Assembly: GCA_903911145.1 (NCBI GenBank)
Contig: CAIWCD010000036.1
Span: 1-52,025, forward strand
Origin: an uncultured delta proteobacterium
Lineage (GTDB): Bacteria; Myxococcota; Myxococcia; Myxococcales; 40CM-4-68-19
Direction of reading: 5' to 3'
DNA: 52,025 nt
Made by a program: the position numbers and the translations under genes. How positions within the stretch are numbered: position 1 is the first letter of the stretch; each line of letters begins with the position of its first letter. Below, one piece after another: positions 46,036 through 52,025 of this stretch. A model generated the notes under the pieces. That model worked only from the letters and a program-made list of their open reading frames with translations, was not told where the DNA came from and did no database searches.

Positions 46036-48588
46036 ATGACTGTCAGCGACCAGAATCAACCCACTCCCGCGCCCCTCTGGCGACGCGTCCTGTCGCGCTT
46101 CCTCCGCCGCCCGGGCAAGCGGACGATCCTCGACAAGCTCGCGATCGCGTTTGGCGCGCTCGTCATTCTCGTCGGAATCGCGCTCGCGATCGGCTACGCC
46201 TCGATGGCCAAGGGGCTGCCCTCGATCGACTGGGCGCGCCACTACCGCCCGCCCATCGTCACCGAAGTCTGGAGCGGCGATCAGCAACTGATCGGCGAAT
46301 ACTCGGTCGAGCGCCGCAAGGTCGTCTCGTACGACCGTATCCCGAAGAAGCTCGTGCAGGCGCTCATCGCGAGCGAGGACGCCGATTTCTTCGACCACCA
46401 GGGCATCAGCTTCACTGGTTTATTCCGCGCCTTCTTCAAGACGTTCATTCTGCGCCGGCATATGCAGGGCGGCTCGACGCTCTCGCAGCAGACGGCCAAA
46501 GCGATTCTCGCCAGCGTCGAGGGCGTGAAGGCCGCGCACGTCCGCTCCGGGTGGGCCGGCAAGCGCCGTTATCTGCGCGAGCTGATCTTAACCTGGCGGC
46601 TCGAGCGCAATTTCACCAAGGAGCAGATTCTTAATCTCTACTTAAATGAAGTTTATCTCGGTCATCACAGCTATGGCGTGCAGGCAGCGGCCGAGAACTA
46701 TTTCCGCAAGAACGTCTGGGAACTCACGCTTCCGGAAATGGCGCTGATCGCGGGATTGCCGCAGGCGCCGTCGAGCTATTCCCCCTTCTCGCATCCCGAG
46801 GCGGCGAAGGGGCGTCGCGGATATGTGCTGCGCCGTATGCTCGAGGAGAAGATGATCTCGCAGGCCGAGCACGACGCGGCGGCGGCAGCGGCGATCGAGG
46901 TCTATGCCGTTCCCGATATTTCGCGCGAGACGGCTCCTTATGTCAGCGAGCACGTCCGTCGTGATCTGGTCGCGCGCTACAGCAATGAGCGCTTATTAAA
47001 AGATGGGTTAAAGGTCTTCACGACGGTGGATCTTGAGAGGGAGATCGACGCGTCGGCGGCCACTCTGCGCGGCGTACTCGAGGTCGATAAGCGACAGGGC
47101 TTCCGCGGACCGCTCGCGCATCTTGCAGCGAAGGATTGGCCTGAGTTTATTGCTAAGGAGACGGCGTTTCTCAAGGAGCCGCCGCCCTCGGGTGGCAAAG
47201 GCCAGGAGGTCATCGCAGCGCTCGTGACGGAGCTCGACGCGAATGGCTCCGGTGCGCTCGTACGCGTTGGACCCGATAAGGGACGGATTCCCGTTTCGCT
47301 CGCAGTGTGGGCGCGCAAGCCCAATCCCGAGTTGAATGCCGCCAACGCTCGCATCGTTTCATTGAAAGGGGTGATTGCGCCCGGCGATATCGTCCTCGTG
47401 CGCGATGTGACCGACGCAGCCCTCGCCAAGGGAGATAAGACCTATTCGCTCGAGCAGGACCCGCAGATTCAGGGCGCGCTCATCTCGATGGATCCGAGCA
47501 GCGGATATGTCGAGGCGATGATCGGTGGATATGATTTCGAGAAGTCGGAATTCAATCGCGCCTTCCAGGCCTGCAGGCAGCCCGGTTCGGCGTTCAAGCC
47601 GATCATCTACAGCGCCGCGATTGAGCAGAAGGGCTTTACCGCCTCGACGACGCTGCTCGATGCGCCGCTGGTGACCGACGACGAGAGCACCGGAAAGCGC
47701 TGGAAGCCGAACGACTTTGAAGAGACGTTCGAGGGCGAAGTACCGGTGCGCAAGGCACTGGTGCATTCAATGAATATCCCCGCCATCCGCACGCTGCAGC
47801 AGGTCGGCGTCAAGCCCGCGGCGGCGTGGGCGAAGAAGCTCGGCATTACCAGCAAGCTCAACGAGGATCTCTCAATGGCGCTCGGCTCCTCGTGCGTCAA
47901 TCTCTGGGACCTGACCAACGTCTACGCGCTCTTCGATCGCATGGGCAAGCGGGCCAAGCCGATCTTCTTGCGCCGCGTGCTCGACCGTGATGGGCGCGTC
48001 TTGGAAGACCATAGTTCCTACTACGACGCCTCGACGACGCTCGATGACCGCATTGCCGCGGGATATTCACGCCTCTTCGATCAGCCCGAGCAGGTGATTG
48101 CGCCGGAGACCGCGTTTCTAATCACCACGTTAATGGAGGCTGTCTGCAAGCCGCCAGGCACGGGCGGACGCGCGGTGGCGCTGGGCAAGCCGGTCGCGGG
48201 CAAGACTGGAACGACCAACGACCTCTTCGATGCCTGGTTCGTCGGATATACCCGCGACCTCGTGACAGGGGTCTGGGTTGGCTATGACAATTACGACCAG
48301 CCGATGGATAAGTATGAGACGGGCGGACATACGGCGCTGCCAGTCTGGCTCGAATATATGCAGCGGGCATTAAAAGGAGTTCCGCAGCTCTCGTTTGAAT
48401 CGCCGAGCGATCGGATCATCTGGGTTGATATCGACCCGGAGACCGGGGCCCGGATGCCGCCGGAGTCGCGCGGCGGCGTCCTGCAGGCTTACCTGGCCGG
48501 GACCGAGCCGCAGCTTGCGGGCTCGCCCGGTGCTGCTCCTGCGACGCAGCCTGCCGCTGCAGATGCCGTGACGCACGGCGGGCTTTGA
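46036..48588 (+). CDS. mrcA: Bifunctional penicillin-binding protein 1A
   Basis: The 850-residue product is a class A penicillin-binding protein that polymerises and cross-links peptidoglycan. It has a short cytoplasmic tail, a membrane anchor (residues 39-60), a GT51 transglycosylase domain (IASEDADFFDHQGISFTG, HMQGGSTLSQQTAKAIL, NLYLNEVYLGHHSYGVQ), an OB-like insertion (about residues 390-460), and a transpeptidase with SxxK in PGSAFKPIIYS (near 517), SMN in HSMNIPAIRT (near 578), and KTG in AGKTGTTND (near 722). The gene contains at least eight TTA Leu codons, rare in this GC-rich setting. tatB follows by 13 bases. Confidence 0.95.
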   Translation: MTVSDQNQPTPAPLWRRVLSRFLRRPGKRTILDKLAIAFGALVILVGIALAIGYASMAKGLPSIDWARHYRPPIVTEVWSGDQQLIGEYSVERRKVVSYDRIPKKLVQALIASEDADFFDHQGISFTGLFRAFFKTFILRRHMQGGSTLSQQTAKAILASVEGVKAAHVRSGWAGKRRYLRELILTWRLERNFTKEQILNLYLNEVYLGHHSYGVQAAAENYFRKNVWELTLPEMALIAGLPQAPSSYSPFSHPEAAKGRRGYVLRRMLEEKMISQAEHDAAAAAAIEVYAVPDISRETAPYVSEHVRRDLVARYSNERLLKDGLKVFTTVDLEREIDASAATLRGVLEVDKRQGFRGPLAHLAAKDWPEFIAKETAFLKEPPPSGGKGQEVIAALVTELDANGSGALVRVGPDKGRIPVSLAVWARKPNPELNAANARIVSLKGVIAPGDIVLVRDVTDAALAKGDKTYSLEQDPQIQGALISMDPSSGYVEAMIGGYDFEKSEFNRAFQACRQPGSAFKPIIYSAAIEQKGFTASTTLLDAPLVTDDESTGKRWKPNDFEETFEGEVPVRKALVHSMNIPAIRTLQQVGVKPAAAWAKKLGITSKLNEDLSMALGSSCVNLWDLTNVYALFDRMGKRAKPIFLRRVLDRDGRVLEDHSSYYDASTTLDDRIAAGYSRLFDQPEQVIAPETAFLITTLMEAVCKPPGTGGRAVALGKPVAGKTGTTNDLFDAWFVGYTRDLVTGVWVGYDNYDQPMDKYETGGHTALPVWLEYMQRALKGVPQLSFESPSDRIIWVDIDPETGARMPPESRGGVLQAYLAGTEPQLAGSPGAAPATQPAAADAVTHGGL

Positions 48589-48601
48589 GAGGACGTAAGC
48601 C

Positions 48602-49273
48602 ATGTTCGGGATGTCATTTGTCGAGCTGTCGATCGTCGCGGTGCTCGCGCTGCTGCTGCTCGGGCCGGATCAGCTGCCGGGCGTCGCGCGCACGCTGGGC
48701 AAGACGCTGCGCGAACTTCGGCGCGCTACCGATGATCTGAAGCAGACGTTCGAGACGGAGATGGTGAAGCTCGACGCCGAGGTCAAGCAGCAGCCGACGC
48801 GTCCGGCGCCGCCGCGCGCTCCATCAATGGGCGCCGCGCAGACGGTGCTGGAGACGACGGCAGTCAGCTCCGTAGAGACTCTGCCCGCGCCGGCTGCACC
48901 GCTCCCTCTCGATCAGGTTCGCCGATCGGCGCCTCCTCCTGCTCCGCCGCTCGATCCGGCCGCAATGCGTGCCCGGGCACGTGCCAATGCTGGGCCGCTC
49001 GATCCAGGCTCCGCGCGCGCGGCCGCTCGGATGGCGGCGGTAGAGGGTGCCGCGCAGGCATCTTCGCCCGCACCTCAAGCGGGGCCGGTTGCGGATATCA
49101 ACGGGGATATCAAGCTGGATACCAATTCGAATCCCCAATCGGATGCTCCGCCTGCAGATCCGACCGATACGTTCACGCCTCTGCGCACGGCCAATGCCGC
49201 ACCCACAATGTCTTCGCCGAGCGGTGCCCCTGAGGCGACGATTCCCCGCGTGCGCAAGCCGGATCCTTCGTGA
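48602..49273 (+). CDS. tatB: Sec-independent protein translocase subunit TatB (TatA/B type)
   Basis: The 223-residue product has the TatA/B N-terminus: MFGMSFVELSIVAVLALLLL, a short GPDQLPGVARTLG amphipathic start, and a basic amphipathic helix KTLRELRRATDDLKQTFE. It is part of the twin-arginine export machine with TatC. The remaining ~150 residues are a Pro/Ala-rich and probably disordered tail. The GTG of tatC overlaps the stop. No separate tatA gene is seen, so a TatA-like gene may lie elsewhere or this protein may serve both roles; TatB is the better fit because the gene is next to tatC and the protein is long. Confidence 0.87.
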   Translation: MFGMSFVELSIVAVLALLLLGPDQLPGVARTLGKTLRELRRATDDLKQTFETEMVKLDAEVKQQPTRPAPPRAPSMGAAQTVLETTAVSSVETLPAPAAPLPLDQVRRSAPPPAPPLDPAAMRARARANAGPLDPGSARAAARMAAVEGAAQASSPAPQAGPVADINGDIKLDTNSNPQSDAPPADPTDTFTPLRTANAAPTMSSPSGAPEATIPRVRKPDPS

Positions 49274-50055
49274 GCGAGTCCGCCAGCAGCAAGGCCGCGC
49301 CCGGCCCGGAGGACGACGTCCATCTCTCGCTGCGCGAGCATTTGATTGAGCTGCGCAAGCGTTTGATGTGGGCCATCATCTGGCTCTGCGTCGGCTTCGC
49401 GATCTGCTGGTTCTGGTCGAAGCCGATCTACGACTTCCTCGTCATGCCGGTGAAGAACGCGCTGCCGGAGGCGCAGCGCGCGACGCCATTCAATTTCAGC
49501 GAACTGACCACGCCGTTCTTCGTTTATCTAAACGTCGCGCTCTATGGCGGCCTCTTCCTCGCGTCGCCCGCGATCCTCTGGCAGATCTGGGCATTCATTG
49601 GTCCGGGCTTATATCGGCGCGAGAAGCGCAGGGTGCTCCCGTTCGTCTTCGTCGCGACCGGCCTGTTCCTCGGTGGTGCCGCGTTTTGCTATTACGTCGT
49701 GCTCCCGCCTGCCTTCGAATTCCTCATTCAATCAGCCGGCTCGGATATCCATCCATTGCTGATGATGGACCAGCAGCTTCCGCTGGTGATGTCCTTGCTC
49801 GTCGCGTTCGGCATCGTCTTCGAGCTGCCGCTGATCCTCACATTCCTCGCGATGCTCGGGATCGTCGATACCAAGTTCCTCACCAAGTATCGCCGCCACG
49901 CGATTGTGCTCAACACGCTGATCGCGGCGATCGTCACTCCGACGGGCGATCCGTTCAACCTCGCGCTGATGGCCGTCCCGATGATGGCGATGTACGAACT
50001 CGGCGTCCTCGGCGCGTGGATCTTCGGGAAGAAGAAGGTCGCACCACCGACGTGA
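49270..50055 (+). CDS. tatC: Sec-independent protein translocase subunit TatC
   Basis: The 261-residue product is TatC: the N-terminal LREHLIELRKRLMWAIIW, six membrane segments, and the family signature regions TPFNFSELTTPFFVYL, PAILWQIWAFIGPGLYRREKR and the late LNTLIAAIVTPTGDPFNLALMAVPMMAMYELGVL. It receives twin-arginine signal peptides and forms the core of the export site. The start is GTG, overlapping the tatB stop as GTGA, so the two are coupled. It ends the PBP1A-tatB-tatC operon. Confidence 0.97.
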   Translation: MSESASSKAAPGPEDDVHLSLREHLIELRKRLMWAIIWLCVGFAICWFWSKPIYDFLVMPVKNALPEAQRATPFNFSELTTPFFVYLNVALYGGLFLASPAILWQIWAFIGPGLYRREKRRVLPFVFVATGLFLGGAAFCYYVVLPPAFEFLIQSAGSDIHPLLMMDQQLPLVMSLLVAFGIVFELPLILTFLAMLGIVDTKFLTKYRRHAIVLNTLIAAIVTPTGDPFNLALMAVPMMAMYELGVLGAWIFGKKKVAPPT

Positions 50056-50180
50056 TCTGCGCGCCGAGACGAGTGCTCCGTGCCGCGCCGCTCCTCATCG
50101 GGAGAGCGCGCGCGCCGCTGGTCGCATCGTTGCGCTGGATCTCGGACGCGAACAGTGCTAGCAAGCCGCCGTTCTTTTGT

Positions 50181-50253
50181 GTCCCCATCGTCTAGAGGCC
50201 CAGGACACCGCCCTTTCACGGCGGTAACCAGAGTTCGAATCTCTGTGGGGACG
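50181..50253 (+). tRNA. tRNA-Glu (anticodon TTC)
   Basis: The 73-base cloverleaf is complete: acceptor stem GTCCCCA pairing with TGGGGAC, discriminator G, anticodon stem CCGCC/GGCGG with loop CTTTCAC (anticodon TTC at 50215-50217), and the TTCGAAT T-loop. CCA is not encoded. The gene is followed closely by an integrase gene, a usual position for an integrated element. Confidence 0.95.
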
Positions 50254-50255
50254 TT
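50230..50255. other. Predicted integration site (att) in the tRNA-Glu 3' end
   Basis: Tyrosine integrases often recombine at the 3' half of a tRNA gene, and here the integrase gene lies 30 bases after it. The T-arm and 3' acceptor strand are the most likely core. The second copy would be at the far end of the element, beyond the window. The boundary is a prediction, not seen. Confidence 0.35.
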
Positions 50256-50283
50256 CCTCTCTCGTTGATTTTACTGCGGTTTT

Positions 50284-51429
50284 CTACGCCGGAACCGATT
50301 CTTCCCAAATTCTTCCCAGTTTTTCGGGAGAATTCTGAATCGGTGACGTCGGCTCGAGCAGCCGAATCGCGCTCTGCGTCGCCTCGGGCGACAGGTGCAT
50401 GTAGCGGAGCGTCGTGGCCAAGTCCGTATGGCCAGCCAGCTCCATGATGGACCTTGCCGGGGCCCCCTTCATCGCGAGATGCGAGCAGAAGGTGTGCCTC
50501 AGGACGTGCACCTTCCTCGATGGCTTCATGCCGGCCGCAGTCAGGATGGACGGCATGCTGTCGTTGATCGCGGTTGTGGTGAGTGGCCCATCGTCGACGG
50601 TCAGAAGCACACGCGGCCCCTTCTTGTGGCGGATCGCCTGCAGTGCCTCTGCCAGCCTCGTGGTCAAATGCACGGTTCGAGCACGCCCTCCCTTTGGGGA
50701 AGTGATGACCCCCTTGTAGAGCGTGCCACGCACAGTCAGCTGACCCAGGTCGAAGTCAACGTCGGACCACGACAGCGCCGCCATCTCTCCTCGTCGAAGG
50801 CCTGCATCGCCGCCCAACAGCACCATCGCGTACAGCTTTGGGTCGAGCGCCTTGGCCGCAGCAGTCAGCGCTGCATATTCGTCGAACGAGTAGAACTCAA
50901 CCCTTGGGGCCATCGCCTTTAACTTCTTGATACGCACGGGTGCCCGGTTGAGCACGCCGTTGTCAAAGGCGAAGTTGAGCAGCTTAGACAGCACGCCGAG
51001 AATGCAGTTAACCGTGGCTGATTCCAGATGCTCGAGGTCGGATTTCAGGGAATTGATATCAGCTAGATCGATCTCGTCGAGTTTCTTCTTCCCCAGCTTC
51101 GGCACCAAATAGAGGTCCAACCGATACTTGTAGGTATCCGCCGTCGTCTCCTTGAGCCGATTCGCCTCCAAGTGCTCTTTAATGAATCTGGATTTGAATT
51201 CGGCCAAGGTCGGTACCTCCTTTCTGAGCTTTTCGCCCTTCAGCAGTTTCTTCTCGGCTTCGTCCCGGATTGCGAAAGCGAATCGCTCGCCTTCTTTGTG
51301 CGCTTGCTTTTCCGTGCCATTGAAGCCCCTCTTCGCTCGTCTCCACGTCTCGTCGTTAAGCTGCACGCGAACGTCGATCCGCCAGTCAAACTTCGGTCCG
51401 TTCCATCTTCTAACTACTGTCTTGATCAT
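50284..51429 (-). CDS. Tyrosine recombinase/phage-type integrase
   Basis: The 381-residue product has an N-terminal SAM-like DNA-binding domain (LKGEKLRKEVPTLAEFKSRF, EANRLKETTADTYKYRLD) and a catalytic domain. Catalytic residues are Arg212 (AGLRRGEM), His308/Arg311 (HVLRHTF), His334 (GHTDLAT) and the Tyr343 nucleophile (LRYMH), all present. It cuts and rejoins DNA at an att site. ATG 51429 with AAGGAG six bases upstream is chosen over a frame extension to 51486. It faces the tRNA-Glu gene. GC content is visibly lower than in the chromosomal genes. Its start overlaps the excisionase gene stop (ATGA). Confidence 0.93.
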   Translation of the reverse strand: MIKTVVRRWNGPKFDWRIDVRVQLNDETWRRAKRGFNGTEKQAHKEGERFAFAIRDEAEKKLLKGEKLRKEVPTLAEFKSRFIKEHLEANRLKETTADTYKYRLDLYLVPKLGKKKLDEIDLADINSLKSDLEHLESATVNCILGVLSKLLNFAFDNGVLNRAPVRIKKLKAMAPRVEFYSFDEYAALTAAAKALDPKLYAMVLLGGDAGLRRGEMAALSWSDVDFDLGQLTVRGTLYKGVITSPKGGRARTVHLTTRLAEALQAIRHKKGPRVLLTVDDGPLTTTAINDSMPSILTAAGMKPSRKVHVLRHTFCSHLAMKGAPARSIMELAGHTDLATTLRYMHLSPEATQSAIRLLEPTSPIQNSPEKLGRIWEESVPA

Positions 51430-51809
51430 CGCCGACTCCTTCGAGCCATCGATGACGCACGCGAAAACCATTCTAACAGATCGCACTGTCTCCAGAGAAG
51501 TCGTCGTCCAGGATGAACAGACCGAGGTAGATGACCACGCTCGTACATCGCGTAGACGGCCTTCCTGCTCGAGACCTTTAGAAGGACCATCAAATCCGAA
51601 GACGTAAGAAACGCGTTTGCAGGCAGATTTGCCAAATCAGAGACGGTAGCGGGAAGCGGCAGATCTGGCTCATCCTGCAAATCCTCGAACTCGCACCCAG
51701 GCGACGGCAACGACGAAACCTCAGGGAAGTGGAAGAGCTGCGGCGGCGGCGCGTACTGACTGCTGCATAGCAATAGCTTACTGATTATTGATGGTTGTAC
51801 GGAAGACAT
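51426..51809 (-). CDS. Excisionase/HTH_17-type DNA-binding protein
   Basis: The 127-residue product ends in a small helix-turn-helix domain: ANAFLTSSDLMVLLKVSSR, then KAVYAMYERGHLPRSVHPG and RLLWRQCDLLEWFSR, typical of MerR-like excisionase (AlpA/HTH_17) domains. The N-terminal ~60 residues are Pro/Ser-rich and unassigned. The frame is open from a TTG at 51872, but ATG 51809 is preferred; neither has a strong ribosome site. It overlaps the integrase start by four bases, so it is coupled to it and probably controls excision or integrase expression. Confidence 0.7.
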   Translation of the reverse strand: MSSVQPSIISKLLLCSSQYAPPPQLFHFPEVSSLPSPGCEFEDLQDEPDLPLPATVSDLANLPANAFLTSSDLMVLLKVSSRKAVYAMYERGHLPRSVHPGRRLLWRQCDLLEWFSRASSMARRSRR

Positions 51810-52025
51810 AAGGATGGGACCAAAGCTTTCTATTCTTAAGGTGGTATCTAAGGGTTCACTGCATCCCCACAACCTTCACGGGGTATGGAAGCGATCACCA
51901 AGAACCGCGGCGGAACGATCGCGGCGAGCGCGATCGCTGGAGCCGTCAGGCAGGCGTCCGCGGCGCGGGGATCCGCGACACGAACGTGAGCTGAGGCGAG
52001 CAGCGTGGCGGGGCGTTACTCGACT
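51810..52025. other. Non-coding end of window, upstream of excisionase-like gene
   Basis: The first part (51810-51870) is AT-rich and probably holds the promoter of the excisionase-integrase operon. The remainder is GC-rich again. A 34-codon frame at 51885-51989 starts ATGGAAGCG but has no clear ribosome site, so I do not call it. No attachment repeat of the tRNA 3' end is visible here. Confidence 0.4.

Noticed and set aside
51885-51989. Small 34-codon frame starting ATGGAAGCG
   Set aside because: No ribosome site at a good distance, no recognisable product, and short frames are common in GC-rich DNA.

Overview
The window is a GC-rich, densely packed bacterial chromosome segment with about 47 protein genes, one tRNA gene and the start of an integrated element. 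Lipoproteins with Asp/Gly/Ala-rich tandem repeats, several short secreted lipoproteins, GGDEF and class III cyclase signalling proteins, a RIO-type kinase and a secreted GH13 enzyme fit a large-genome member of the Myxococcota (former Deltaproteobacteria). That placement is inference; there is no rRNA or marker gene that fixes it.

Region by region. 1-6102: end of a MATE exporter, a SOUL haem-binding protein, a DUF3592-like membrane protein, a two-CxxCH cytochrome-like protein and a dimethylglycine/sarcosine dehydrogenase-like FAD enzyme. 6119-7717: an unknown gene and a MazF-type toxin with a ribbon-helix-helix antitoxin, whose probable operator abuts the antitoxin start. 7859-13900: FKBP lipoprotein, methyltransferase, RIO kinase with a 14-unit repeat tail, Hsp70-like protein, diguanylate cyclase. 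14012-24109: sugar epimerase, secreted GH13 enzyme, DEAD-box helicase, metallophosphatase lipoprotein, adenylate cyclase, alpha/beta hydrolase and glycosyltransferase. 24220-31266: lipoprotein, MutH, CgeB-type glycosyltransferase, DUF1345 protein, spermidine-synthase-like membrane protein, ArgG. 31439-45760: TPM protein, SerS, QueD, a four-gene minus-strand cluster (His-rich secreted protein, TonB receptor, receiver-only regulator, YkgJ-type Cys protein), pirin, dienelactone hydrolase, Bcp peroxiredoxin, Rieske protein with cobalamin adenosyltransferase, and an RluA-family pseudouridine synthase. 46036-50055: PBP1A, TatB and TatC in a tight operon. 50181-52025: tRNA-Glu(UUC) followed by a tyrosine integrase and an excisionase-like gene, the first part of an element that probably uses the tRNA 3' end as its attachment site.

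The most unusual content is outside the ordinary genes. A dispersed hairpin repeat with core CCGC-n-CTGGGAGCGG occurs about ten times between 9.9 and 40.9 kb, in intergenic DNA and inside genes, on both strands and in different reading frames; two copies encode part of the signal peptides of adjacent genes. Other structures are a 36-bp near-perfect palindrome upstream of the TPM gene, four GTGGAAC iterons in a divergent promoter, a 28-bp inverted repeat around 75 bp upstream of PBP1A, and paired GTGACA-N13-TGTCAC sites around the epimerase and GH13 genes. An E. coli-like mutH outside its usual gammaproteobacterial range is the most notable gene.
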